The notes beneath the pieces were generated by a model. The model made no database searches, was not told where the DNA came from, and was given only the letters and a program-made list of their open reading frames with translations. A DNA stretch of 64,000 bases, taken from contig JARPUW010000258.1 of the NCBI GenBank assembly GCA_030533445.1, positions 248,001 through 312,000 of the forward strand, written 5' to 3'. Both the position numbers and the translations under genes were made by a program. The stretch comes from Cyprinodon diabolis. Its lineage: Eukaryota > Chordata > Actinopteri > Cyprinodontiformes > Cyprinodontidae. This document shows, in pieces, positions 20,376-33,423 of this stretch (the stretch's first letter is position 1; each line of letters begins with the position of its first letter).

Positions 20376-23308
20376 AACTGAGCTTTACCCACTGCGGTTC
20401 AATATGGACAACCCATATTACCCTTTTGCATCATACGCTGTGCACGTCTATTTCCCAGATTTCAGCACAAGTGGCACACAGCTCTCTTTGCCCATGACCT
20501 AGCCCTCTTTCCTTCCCTCAGCAGCCCTCAAAGGCGTAAGCAGTTGGTCTGGTGAGCCCCGACATCACTTGCCAGGGCCGTATTGGCCCTGTTCCCCAGA
20601 CGGGCAGTAGGTGGCCCCCCTCAAAATTTCTTTAGAAATTTTCTAGTTATTATTATTATAATTCTCCCGTATACCCAAAACTTCGGCGCGTAACTAGTCC
20701 CGCACGGTTTGGCGGATCGGGCCCAAAGTTGGCACACGCGTCGGGACCAATGGGGTGATGTGTGCTTGTATAAAACTTTCTCATTAGTCCGAAGGTTTGC
20801 GAATTATTAGCGAAAACGTCGCAAAAAAATCCCATAGGAAATGAATGGGGAGAGGAAAAAAAAAGCATAAAAAACAGCACTTCACTGTGTCGGCATACAT
20901 TCACCTAGAAAAACAGTTTGAACCTCAGTTTGTAGATAAATCCTTCGTCTATTTAAAACTGAAGACGGTATGTTGATAACTGCTACGGTTTTTGTATAAT
21001 CAGACCTCAAGCGCCACAAATTTTTAGCAAAATCCAGCCTGCTAGAGTGGAGCAACTGAAAAGCTAGAGTGTGAGGCAGGCGTTTTTTAAACACAAAAAA
21101 ACATTTTAAACTCGCCCTCACGGCCACATATTTATAGCTAGAGTCACCATTTTTGGTCAGTTTGTAGACTGAAATCTCTGGACCCACACAATATCTTCGG
21201 AATTACGGTAGGATTAATACTTTTCCTTAAAAACCCTCCAGACCGACCTAAAGTCGATGAAAATCAGAGCAGTTTTTCATTGGTTTTGGAGCAGAAGAGG
21301 GGAGAAAAACGAATCAGACTATGTGTTTTAAACTCGTCATAAATATTTTTCTGAATGACACACATACACCAAAGTTGGCATAGTTGGAGTCGAAGGATGA
21401 CTGACGCTCACGGTGAAAATTTTTTTTGAATAACTCATACGGTTTTTGCTCAGCAGTCGTTTGTTCGGAGGACATTTTAAGCACCTGAAAGCTGAGTGAC
21501 AGTGACCTGCTGCAGCTAGCTCAATTAGAAGCTTAGGTGTGATGAAACGTTTTTTCTTTTTCTTTCTCTTCCCATTCAGTTTGTAGATGACCTACAGCCA
21601 TGAAAGTTACTCCAATTGAAGACAAGATATAGCTGTCGCTTAGATAAAAAGAATTTTTCAGATACCTTTTACGGTTTTTACTCAGCAGTCGTTTGTTCGG
21701 AGGGGTGCTTTAGCAGCTAAAAGGTGAGTGAGAGTGAGGTCCTGCAGTTCAAACAAAGGGAGGAGCAGGTGGGCCAACCATTTTGTTTGTGCTTCGTTTT
21801 GGGTTGTGAAAGACCTACAGACATGAAGGTTACCCCAGTCTGAGACAAAGGATAGATGTTGCTTTCACTGAAAGAATTTTTCAGATACCTTTTACGGTTT
21901 TTGCTCAGCAGTCGTTTGTTCGGAGGGTAAGCACCTGGAAGCTAGCTGACAGTTAGCTTCTGCAGCAGCCTGCTAGAGTGCAGCTGCTGAAATCTTAGTG
22001 TGAGGCGGCCATTTTTTTAAGATCAAACATCTTATTCTCGCCCTCACGGCCACATATTTGGACCTACAGTCACCATTTTTGGTCAGTTTGTAGACCGAAA
22101 CCTCTGGACTCACACAATGTCTTCGGAATTACGGTAGGATTAATACTTTTCCTTAAAAACCCTCCAGACCAACCTAAAGTCGATGAGAGTTTCAGCCTTT
22201 CTCTATTCTTTTTGAGCTGAAGATGGGAGAGAAACGAATCAGACTATGTGTTTTCAACTCGTCATAAATATTTTTCTGAATGACACACATACACCAAAGT
22301 TGGTATAGTTGGAGTCGAAGGATTGCTGATGCTCATGGTGAAAATGTTTTTTGAATAACTCATACGGTTTTTGATCAGTAGTCGTTTGTTCGGTGCCGTT
22401 CTTCCCATACAAAAAAGCCTGGGAAGAAGAAACCAATAGTGAGTGCAGCTGTTGTCTGTGTCAGTGAGAGGCTCCTTAAGCGTTGTCAAGGTTACCAAGC
22501 TTCAAACAGATTTTACCTCTGCTGTTTTAAACAGCACATATTAATCTAATGGAGGGTGAAAGGACTGATTTAACATTGGGAAATGGATACTATATGACTG
22601 CTGTCCATGACACTTCCCTTGCCACTCAGCACTGATAGACTTTCAAAATAAGACTCCAGGGACCCTACAAAATAAAAGCCTCTATATTTTTTACATATAT
22701 TTATTGCCCTATATGGCTCAACATTATGACCCAAACTCAACCCCGTTTTAGAGAATAGACTCTAGGAGACTGTTTAAAACACACCCTATAGCAAATTTCA
22801 AAATAAAAGCCTCCCATTTCCGCTTCATCTACTGCCCTAATAACATGGAAAAAGAGTGATTTAACGATTGGAAAGTAATCAACTATCATTGACGGGTCTG
22901 AACATTTTCTATAAACACAACTCTGTTGGACTTTCAAAATAAGACTCCAGGGACCCTACAAAATAAAAGCCTCTAGATTATACTAATGCATTAATTGATG
23001 CAAATGGCTCAACATTATGACCCAAACTCTTCCAGGTTGTTTTTATTAGACTCTAGTGACCTTTTCAAAACACACCCAGAGCAAATTTCACAATAAAAGT
23101 CTCCCATTTACTCTGTAATACAGCAACTATTCACCTAATAACATGGAAAACCAGTGATTTAACATTTGGAAATGGATTCTATATCACTGCTGGGCGTGAC
23201 CCATCTTTTGATGCACATTCATGATAGACTTTCAAAATAAGACTACAAGGACTCTACAGAATAAAAGCCTCTTCCTTATACACACTCATACATTCTGGCA
23301 TATTGCTC

Positions 23309-23549
23309 ATTGCCATTGGTGATTTCATCACTGCAATGGCTCTTAGAAGGCGGGCGGAGCCCGCCAATGGTAACAGGCGGGCGGAGCCCGCCAAAGGTGA
23401 TTACATCACTGCAATGGCTCTTAGCAGGCGGGCGGAGCCCGCCATTGGTGATTTCATCACTGCAATGGCTCTTAGAAGGCGGGCAGAGCCCGCCATTGGT
23501 GATTTTTTTCTTCACTGAGATGGCTCCTAGCAGGCGGGCGAAGCCCGCC
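23309..23549. repeat. GC-hairpin ladder, 5 hairpins (U7)
   Basis: Common-class ladder, loops GGA, GGA, GGA, AGA, GAA, all stems intact. Confidence 0.92.
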
Positions 23550-23822
23550 AACTGGGCTTTACCCACTGTGTTTCAATATGGACAACCCATATTACCCTTG
23601 TGCATCATACGCTGTGCACGTCTATTTCCCAGATTTCAGCACAAGTGGCACACAGCTCTCTTTGCCCATGAACTTGCCCTCTTTCCTTCCCTCAGCAGCC
23701 CTCAAAGGCGTAAGCAGTTGGTCTGGGGAGCCCCGACGTCACTTGCCAGGGCCGTATTGGCCCGGTTCCCCAGACGGGCAGTAGGTGGCCCCCCTCAAAA
23801 TTTCTTTAGAAATTTTCTAGTT

Positions 23823-24023
23823 GGGGGGCCACATGCCGAAGGCATGGCCCACCTACTACTATTGCACATATTTATTCCGCGTATTATTGGGGGGCCACAT
23901 GCCGAAGGCATGGCCCACCTACTACTATTGCACATATTTATTCCGCGTATTATTATTGGGGGGCCACATGCCGAAGGCATGGCCCACCTACTACTATTGC
24001 ACATATTTATTCCGCGTATTATT
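23823..24023. repeat. Minisatellite, 3 copies (end of U7)
   Basis: Copies at 23823-23888 (66), 23889-23957 (69) and 23958-24023 (66). Confidence 0.95.
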
Positions 24024-24027
24024 ATTA

Positions 24028-27000
24028 TTATAATTCTCCCGTATACCCAAAACTTCGGCACGTAACTAGTCCCGCACGGTTTGGCGGATCGGGCCCAAAG
24101 TTGGCACACGCGTCGGGACCAATGGGGTGATGTGTGCTTGTATAAAACTTTCTCATTAGTCCGAAGGTTTGCGAATTATTAGCGAAAACGTCGCAAAAAA
24201 ATCCCATAGGAAATGAATGGGGAGAGGAAAAAAAAAGCATAAAAAACAGCACTTCACTGTGTCGCCATACATTCACCTAGAAAAACAGTTTGAAGCTCAG
24301 TTTGTAGATAAATCCTTCGTCTATTTAAAACTGAAGACGGTATGTTGATAACTGCTACGGTTTTTGTATAATCAGACCTCAAGCGCCACAAAGTTTTAGC
24401 AAAATCCAGCCTGCTAGAGTGGAGCAACTGAAAAGCTAGAGTGTGAGGCAGGCGTTTTTTAAACACAAAAAAACATTTTAAACTCGCCCTCACGGCCACA
24501 TATTTATAGCTAGAGTCACCATTTTTGGTCAGTTTGTAGACTGAAATCTCTGGACCCACACAATATCTTCGGAATTACGGTAGGATTAATACTTTTCCTT
24601 AAAAACCCTCCAGACCGACCTAAAGTCGATGAAAATCAGAGCCGTTTTTCATTGGTTTTGGAGCAGAAGAGGGGAGAAAAACGAATCCGACTATGTGTTT
24701 TAAACTCGTCATAAATATTTTTCTGAATGACACACATACACCAAAGTTGGCATAGTTGGAGTCGAAGGATGACTGACGCTCACGGTGAAAAAAATTTTTG
24801 AATAACTCATACGGTTTTTGCTCAGCAGTCGTTTGTTCGGAGGACATTTTAAGCACCTGAAAGCTGAGTGACAGTGACCTGCTGCAGCTAGCTCAATTAG
24901 AAGCTTAGGTGTGATGAAACGTTTTTTCTTTTTCTTTCTCTTCCCATTCAGTTTGTAGATGACCTACAGCCATGAAAGTTACTCCAATTGAAGACAAGAT
25001 ATAGCTGTCGCTTAGATAAAAAGAATTTTTCAGACACCTTTTACGGTTTTTACTCAGCAGTCGTTTGTTCGGAGGGGTGCTTTAGCAGCTAAAAGGTGAG
25101 TGAGAGTGAGGTCCTGCAGTTCAAACAAAGGGAGGAGCAGGTGGGCCAACCATTTTGTTTGTGCTTCGTTTTGGGTTGTGAAAGACCTACAGACATGAAG
25201 GTTACCCCAGTCTGAGACAAAGGATAGATGTTGCTTTCACTGAAAGAATTTTTCAGATATCTTTTACGGTTTTTGCTCAGCAGTCGTTTGTTCGGAGGGT
25301 AAGCACCTGGAAGCTAGCTGACAGTTAGCTTCTGCAGCAGCCTGCTAGAGTGCAGCTGCTGAAATCTTAGTGTGAGGCGGCCATTTTTTTAAGATCAAAC
25401 ATCTTATTCTCGCCCTCACGGCCACATATTTGGAGCTACAGTCACCATTTTTGGTCAGTTTGTAGACTGAAACCTCTGGACTCACACAATGTCTTCGGAA
25501 TTACGGTAGGATTAATACTTTTCCTTAAAAACCCTCCAGACCAACCTAAAGTCGATGAGTTTCAGCCTTTCTCCATTCTTTTTGAGCTGAAGATGGAAGA
25601 GAAACGAATCAGACTATGTGTTTTCAAGTCGTCATAAATATTGTTCTGAATGACACACATACACCAAAGTTGGTATACTTGGAGTCGAAGGATTGCTGAT
25701 GCTCATGGTGAAAATGTTTTTTGAATAACTCATACGGTTTTTGATCAGTAGTCGTTTGTTTTCGTTGCCGTTCTTCCCATACAAAAAAGCCTGGGAAGAA
25801 GAAACCAATAGTGAGTGCAGCTGTTGTCTGTGTCAGTGAGAGGCTCGTTAAGCGTTGTCAAGGTTACCAAGCTTCAAACAGATTTTACCTCTGCTGTTTT
25901 AAACAGCACATATTAATCTAATGGAGGGTGAAAGGACTGATTTAACATTGGGAAATGGATACTATATGACTGCTGTCCAGGACACTTCCCTTGCCACTCA
26001 GCACTGATAGACTTTCAAAATAAGACTCCAGGGACCCTACAAAATAAAAGCCTCTATATTTTTTACATATATTTATTGCCCTATATGGCTCAATATTATG
26101 ACCCAAACTCAACCCCGTTTTAGAGAATAGACTCTAGGAGACTGTTTAAAACACACCCTATAGCAAATTTCAAAATAAAAGCCTCCCATTTCCGCTTCAT
26201 CTACTGCCCTAATAACATGGAAAAACAGTGATTTAACGATTGGAAAGTAATCAACTATCATTGACGGGTCTGAACATTTTCTATAAACACAACTCTGTTG
26301 GACTTTCAAAATAAGACTCCAGCGACCCTACAAAATAAAAGCCTCTAGATTATACTAATGCATTAATTGATGCAAATGGCTCAACATTATGACCCAAACT
26401 CTTCCAGGTTGTTTTTATTAGACTCTAGTGACCTTTTCAAAACACACCCAGAGCAAATTTCACAATAAAAGTCTCCCATTTACTCTGTAATACAGCAACT
26501 ATTCACCTAATAACATGGAAAACCAGTGATTTAACATTTGGAAATTGATTCTATATAACTGCTGGGCATGACCCATCTTTAGATGCACTTCCATGATAGA
26601 CTTTCAAAATAAGACTCCAGGGACTCTACAGAATAAAAGCCTCTTCCTTATACACACTCATACATTCTGGCATATTGCTCATTGCCATTGGTGATTTCAT
26701 CACTGCAATGGCTCTTAGCAGGCGGGCAGAGCCCGCCATTGGTGATTTTTTTCATCGCTGCAAGGGCTCCTAGCAGGCGGGCGGAGCCCACCAACTGAGC
26801 TTTACCCACTGCGGTTCAATATGGACAACCCATATTACCCTTTTGCATCATACGCTGTGCACGTCTATTTCCCAGATTTCAGCACAAGTGGCACACAGCT
26901 CTCTTTGCCCATGACCTAGCCCTCTTTCCTTCCCTCAGCAGCCCTCAAAGGCGTAAGCAGTTGGTCTGGGGAGCCCCGACATCACTTGCCAGGGCCGTAT

Positions 27001-27069
27001 TGGCCCTGTTCCCCAGACGGGCAGTAGGTGGCCCCCCTCAAAATTTCTTTAGAAATTTTCTAGTTATTA
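24028..27069. repeat. Unit U8 (3042 bp)
   Basis: Complete unit with no minisatellite and the shortest hairpin ladder (two hairpins), which explains its reduced length. It shares ACGAATCCGAC near 24681 with U17 and U20, and CGTTTGTTTTCGTTGCC near 25754 with U17 only. The 3' half belongs to the second 3' class but keeps the intact GGTCTGGGGAG phrase. Confidence 0.94.
26691..26792. repeat. GC-hairpin ladder, 2 hairpins (U8)
   Basis: Contracted second-class ladder with hairpins at 26721-26737 (loop AGA) and 26776-26792. The last has right arm GCCCACC, one mismatch. Two 51-bp periods are missing compared with U6. Confidence 0.92.
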
Positions 27070-30000
27070 TTATAATTCTCCCGTATACCCAAAACTTCGG
27101 CGCGTAACTAGTCCCGCACGGTTTGGCGGATCGGGCCCAAAGTTGGCACACGCGTCGGGACCAATGGGGTGATGTGTGCTTGTATAAAACTTTCTCATTA
27201 GTCCGAAGGTTTGCGAATTATTAGCGAAAACGTCGCAAAAAAATCCCATAGGAAATGAATGGGGAGAGGAAAAAAAAAGCATAAAAAACAGCACTTCTCT
27301 GTGTCGGCATACATTCACCTAGAAAAACAGTTTGAAGCTCCGTTTGTAGATAAATCCTTCGTCTATTTAAAACTGAAGACGGTATGTTCATAACTGCTAC
27401 GGTTTTTGTATAATCAGACCTCAAGCGCCACAAAGTTTTAGCAAAATCCAGCCTGCTAGAGTGGAGCAACTGAAAAGCTAGAGTGTGAGGCAGGCGTTTT
27501 TTAAACACAAAAAAACATTTTAAACTCGCCCTCACGGCCACATATTTATAGCTAGAGTCACCATTTTTGGTCAGTTTGTAGACTGAAATCTCTGGACCCA
27601 CACAATATCTTCGGAATTACGGTAGGATTAATACTTTTCCTTAAAAACCCTCCAGACCGACCTAAAGTCGATGAAAATCAGAGCCGTTTTTCATTGGTTT
27701 TGGAGCAGAAGAGGGGAGAAAAACGAATCAGACTATGTGTTTTAAACTCGTCATAAATATTTTTCTGAATGACACACATACACCAAAGTTGGCATAGTTG
27801 GAGTCGAAGGATGACTGACGCTCACGGTGAAAAATTTTTTGAATAACTCATACGGTTTTTGCTCAGCAGTCGTTTGTTCGGAGGACAGTTTAAGCACCTG
27901 AAAGCTGAGTGACAGTGACCTGCTGCAGCTAGCTCAATTAGAAGCTTAGGTGTGATGAAACGTTTTTTCTTTTTCTTTCTCTACCCATTCAGTTTGTAGA
28001 TGACCTACAGCCATGAAAGTTACTCCAATTGAAGACAAGATATAGCTGTCGCTTAGATAAAAAGAATTTTTCAGATACCTTTTACGGTTTTTACTCAGCA
28101 GTCGTTTGTTCGGAGGGGTGCTTTAGCAGCTAAAAGGTCAGTGAGAGTGAGGTCCTGCAGTTCAAACAAAGGGAGGAGCAGGTGGGCCAACCATTTTGTT
28201 TGTGCTTCGTTTTGGGTTGTGAAAGACCTACAGACATGAAGGTTACCCCAGTCTGAGACAAAGGATAGATGTTACTTTCACTGAAAGAATTTTTCAGATA
28301 CCTTTTACGGTTTTTGCTCAGCAGTCGTTTGTTCGGAGGGTAAGCACCTGGAAGCTAGCTGACAGTTAGCTTCTGCAGCAGCCTGCTAGAGTGCAGCTGC
28401 TGAAATCTTAGTGTGAGGCGGCCATTTTTTTAAGATCAAACATCTTATTCTCGCCCTCACGGCCACATATTTGGAGCTACAGTCACCATTTTTGGTCAGT
28501 TTGTAGACTGAAACCTCTGGACTCACACAATGTCTTCGGAATTACAGTAGGATTAATACTTTTCCTTAAAAACCCTCCAGACCAACCTAAAGTCGATGAG
28601 AGATTCAGCCTTTCTCTATTCTTTTTGAGCTGAAGATGGGAGAGAAACGAATCAGACTATGTGTTTTCAACTCGTCATAAATATTTTTCTGAATGACACA
28701 CATACACCAAAGTTGGTATAGTTGGAGTCGAAGGATTGCTGATGCTCATGGTGAAAATGTTTTTTGAATAACTCATACGGTTTTTGATCAGTAGTCGTTT
28801 GTTCGGTGCCGTTCTTCATATACAAAAAAGCCTGGGAAGAAGAAACCAATAGTGAGTGCAGCTGTTGTCTGTGTCAGTGAGAGGCTCGTTAAGCGTTGTC
28901 AAGGTTACCAAGCTTCAAACAGATTTTACCTCTGCTGTTTTAAACAGCACATATTAATCTAATGGAGGGTGAAAGGACTGATTTAACATTGGGAAATGGA
29001 TACTATATGACTGCTGTCCATGACACTTCCCTTGCCACTCAGCACTGATAGACTTTCAAAATAAGACTCCAGGGACCCTACAAAATAAAAGCCTCTATAT
29101 TTTTTACATATATTTATTGCCCTATATGGCTCAACATTATGACCCAAACTCAACCCCGTTTTAGAGAATAGACTCTAGGAGACTGTTTAAAACACACCCT
29201 ATAGCAAATTTCAAAATAAAAGCCTCCCATTTCCGCTTCATCTACTGCCCTAATAACATGGAAAAAGAGTGATTTAACGATTGGAAAGTAATCAACTATC
29301 ATTGACGGGTCTGAACATTTTCTATAAACACAACTCTGTTGGACTTTCAAAATAAGACTCCAGGGACCCTACAAAATAAAAGCCTCTAGATTATACTAAT
29401 GCATTAATTGATGCAAATGGCTCAACATTATGACCCAAACTCTTCCAGGTTGTTTTTATTAGACTCTAGTGACCTTTTCAAAACACACCCAGAGCAAATT
29501 TCACAATAAAAGTCTCCCATTTACTCTGTAATACAGCAACTATTCACCTAATAACATGGAAAACCAGTGATTTAACATTTGGAAATGGATTCTATATCAC
29601 TGCTGGGCGTGACCCATCTTTTGATGCACATTCATGATAGACTTTCAAAATAAGACTACAAGGACTCTACAGAATAAAAGCCTCTTCCTTATACACACTC
29701 ATACATTCTGGCATATTGCTCATTGCCATTGGTGATTTCATCACTGCAATGGCTCTTAGAAGGCGGGCGGAGCCCGCCAATGGTAACAGGCGGGCAGAGC
29801 CCGCCAAAGGTGATTACATCACTGCAATGGCTCTTAGCAGGCGGGCGGAGCCCGCCATTGGTGATTTCATCACTGCAATGGCTCTTAGAAGGCGGGCAGA
29901 GCCCGCCATTGGTGATTTTTTTCTTCACTGAGATGGCTCCTAGCAGGCGGGCAAAGCCCGCCAACTGGGCTTTACCCACTGTGTTTCAATATGGACAACC

Positions 30001-30236
30001 CATATTACCCTTGTGCATCATACGCTGTGCACGTCTATTTCCCAGATTTCAGCACAAGTGGCACACAGCTCTCTTTGCCCATGAACTTGCCCTCTTTCCT
30101 TCCCTCAGCAGCCCTCTAAGGCGTAAGCAGTTGGTCTGGGGAGCCCCGACGTCACTTGCCAGGGCCGTATTGGCCCGGTTCCCCAGACGGGCAGTAGGTG
30201 GCCCCCCTCAAAATTTCTTTAGAAATTTTCTAGTTA
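27070..30236. repeat. Unit U9 (3167 bp), near-copy of U1
   Basis: Complete unit matching U1 over its whole length, including all U1 rare variants, but with no minisatellite where U1 has four copies. The units flanking U9 do not match those flanking U1 in the same way, so the shared segment is bounded at both ends by the TTA/minisatellite site. Confidence 0.94.
29722..29962. repeat. GC-hairpin ladder, 5 hairpins (U9)
   Basis: Same loop order as U1 (GGA, AGA, GGA, AGA, AAA), stems intact. Confidence 0.92.
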
Positions 30237-32219
30237 TTATAATTCTCCCGTATACCCAAAACTTCGGCGCGTAACTAGTCCCGCACGGTTTGGCGGATCG
30301 GGCCCAAAGTTGGCACACGTGTCGGGACCAATGGGGTGATGTGTGCTTGTATAAAACTTTCTCATTAGTCCGAAGGTTTGCGAATTATTAGCGAAAACGT
30401 CGCAAAAAAATCCCATAGGAAATGAATGGGGAGAGGAAAAAAAAAGCATAAAAAACAGCACTTCACTGTGTCGCCATACATTCACCTAGAAAAACAGTTT
30501 GAAGCTCAGTTTGTAGATAAATCCTTCGTCTATTTAAAACTGTAGACGGTATGTTGATAACTGCTACGGTTTTTGTATAATCAGACCTCAAGCGCCACAA
30601 AGTTTTAGCAAAATCCAGCCTGCTAGAGTGGAGCAACTGAAAAGCTAGAGTGTGAGGCAGGCGTTTTTTAAACACAAAAAAACATTTTAAACTCGCCCTC
30701 ACGGCCACATATTTATAGCTAGAGTCACCATTTTTGGTCAGTTTGTAGACTGAAATCTCTGGACCCACACAATATCTTCGGAATTACGGTAGGATTAATA
30801 CTTTTCCTTAAAAACCCTCCAGACCGACCTAAAGTCGATGAAAATCAGAGCCGTTTTTCATTGGTTTTGGAGCAGAAGAGGGGAGAAAAACGAATCAGAC
30901 TATGTGTTTTAAACTCGTCATAAATATTTTTCTGAATGACACACATACACCAAAGTTGGCATAGTTGGAGTCGAAGGATGACTGACGCTCACGGTGAAAA
31001 AATTTTTTGAATAACTCATACGGTTTTTGCTCAGCAGTCGTTTGTTCGGAGGACATTTTAAGCACCTGAAAGCTGAGTGACAGTGACCTGCTGCAGCTAG
31101 CTCAATTAGAAGCTTAGGTGTGATGAAACGTTTTTTCTTTTTCTTTCTCTTCCCATTCAGTTTGTAGATGACCTACAGCCATGAAAGTTACTCCAATTGA
31201 AGACAAGATATAGCTGTCGCTTAGATAAAAAGAATTTTTCAGATACCTTTTACGGTTTTTACTCAGCAGTCGTTTGTTCGGAGGGGTGCTTTAGCAGCTA
31301 AAAGGTGAGTGAGAGTGAGGTCCTGCAGTTCAAACAAAGGGAGGAGCAGGTGGGCCAACCATTTTGTTTGTGCTTCGTTTTGGGTTGTGAAAGACCTACA
31401 GACATGAAGGTTACCCCAGTCTGAGACAAAGGATAGATGTTGCTTTCACTGAAAGAATTTTTCAGATATCTTTTACGGTTTTTGCTCAGCAGTCGTTTGT
31501 TCGGAGGGTAAGCACCTGGAAGCTAGCTGACAGTTAGCTTCTGCAGCAGCCTGCTAGAGTGCAGCTGCTGAAATCTTAGTGTGAGGCGGCCATTTTTTTA
31601 AGATCAAACATCTTATTCTCGCCCTCACGGCCACATATTTGGAGCTACAGTCACCATTTTTGGTCAGTTTGTAGACTGAAACCTCTGGACTCACACAATG
31701 TCTTCGGAATTACGGTAGGATTAATACTTTTCCTTAAAAACCCTCCAGACCAACCTAAAGTCGATGAGAGTTTCAGCCTTTCTCTATTCTTTTTGAGCTG
31801 AAGATGGGAGAGAAACGAATCAGACTATGTGTTTTCAACTCGTCATAAATATTTTTTCTGAATGACACACATACACCAAAGTTGGTATAGTTGGAGTCGA
31901 AGGATTGCTGATGCTCATGGTGAAAATGTTTTTTGAATAACTCATACGGTTTTTGATCAGTAGTCGTTTGTTCGGTGCCGTTCTTCCCATACAAAAAAGC
32001 CTGGGAAGAAGAAACCAATAGTGAGTGCAGCTGTTGTCTGTGTCAGTGAGAGGCTCGTTAAGCGTTGTCAAGGTTACCAAGCTTCAAACAGATTTTACCT
32101 CTGCTGTTTTAAACAGCACATATTAATCTAATGGAGGGTGAAAGGACTGATTTAACATTGGGAAATGGATACTATATGACTGCTGTCCATGACACTTCCC
32201 TTGCCACTCAGCACTGATA

Positions 32220-32801
32220 GACTTTCAAAATAAGACTCCAGGGACCCTACAAAATAAAAGCCTCTATATTTTTTACATATATTTATTGCCCTATATGGCT
32301 CAACATTATGACCCAAACTCAACCCCGTTTTAGAGAATAGACTCTAGGAGACTGTTTAAAACACACCCTATAGCAAATTTCAAAATAAAAGCCTCCCATT
32401 TCCGCTTCATCTACTGCCCTAATAACATGGAAAAAGAGTGATTTAACGATTGGAAAGTAATCAACTATCATTGACGGGTCTGAACATTTTCTATAAACAC
32501 AACTCTGTTGGACTTTCAAAATAAGACTCCAGGGACCCTACAAAATAAAAGCCTCTATATTTTTTACATATATTTATTGCCCTATATGGCTCAACATTAT
32601 GACCCAAACTCAACCCCGTTTTAGAGAATAGACTCTAGGAGACTGTTTAAAATACACCCTATAGCAAATTTCAAAATAAAAGCCTCCCATTTCCGCTTCA
32701 TCTACTGCCCTAATAACATGGAAAAAGAGTGATTTAACGATTGGAAAGTAATCAACTATCATTGACGGGTCTGAACATTTTCTATAAACACAACTCTGTT
32801 G
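32220..32801. repeat. 291-bp tandem duplication in U10
   Basis: Copies at 32220-32510 and 32511-32801 repeat the arrangement of U5, and the second copy carries the same TTTAAAATACACCC variant (near 32645; near 17310 in U5). The duplication therefore arose once and was spread by a later unit-scale event. Confidence 0.92.
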
Positions 32802-33182
32802 GACTTTCAAAATAAGACTCCGGGGACCCTACAACATAAAAGCCTCTAGATTATACTAATGCATTAATTGATGCAAATGGCTCAACATTATGACCCAAAC
32901 TCTTCCAGGTTGTTTTTATTAGACTCTAGTGACCTTTTCAAAACACACCCCAGAGCAAATTTCACAATAAAAGTCTCCCATTTACTCTGTAATACAGCAA
33001 CTATTCACCTAATAACATGGAAAACCAGTGATTTAAGATTTGGAAATGGATTCCATATCACTGCTGGGCGTGACCCATCTTTTGATGCACATTCATGATA
33101 GACTTTCAAAATAAGACTACAAGGACTCTACAGAATAAAAGCCTCTTCCTTATACACACTCATACATTCTGGCATATTGCTC

Positions 33183-33423
33183 ATTGCCATTGGTGATTTC
33201 ATAACTGCAATGGCTCTTAGAAGGCGGGCGGAGCCCGCCAATGGTAACAGGCGGGCGGAGCCCGCCAAAGGTGATTACATCACTGCAATGGCTCTTAGCA
33301 GGCGGGCGGAGCCCGCCATTGGTGATTTCATCACTGCAATGGCTCTTAGAAGGCGGGCAGAGCCCGCCATTGGTGATTTTTTTCTTCAATGAGATGGCTC
33401 CTAGCAGGCGGGCGAAGCCCGCC
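33183..33423. repeat. GC-hairpin ladder, 5 hairpins (U10)
   Basis: Same loops and spacer variants as U5. Confidence 0.92.

Larger units (their letters stand above)
18434..20655. repeat. Unit U6 (2222 bp), internally deleted
   Basis: Complete at both ends but about 925 bp short. Four monomers are missing from the middle. The sequence passes directly from the first copy of the duplicated block to the second near 19190-19198. The 3' half is the second 3' class (ladder hairpins ending in a damaged GCCCCCC arm, GGTGAGCCCC, GACATCAC), shared with U12 and U15. CTTCCTATAC near 19255 and AGAAACGAATAG near 19281 are shared with U15. Confidence 0.94.
20656..24027. repeat. Unit U7 (3372 bp)
   Basis: Complete unit with three minisatellite copies. 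Internally a standard unit with private changes GAACCTCAG near 20921, CAAATTTTTAGC near 21018 and GGCTCCTTAAGC near 22470. It corresponds to U16 at a constant offset of 29,371 bases as part of a longer duplicated segment. Confidence 0.94.
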
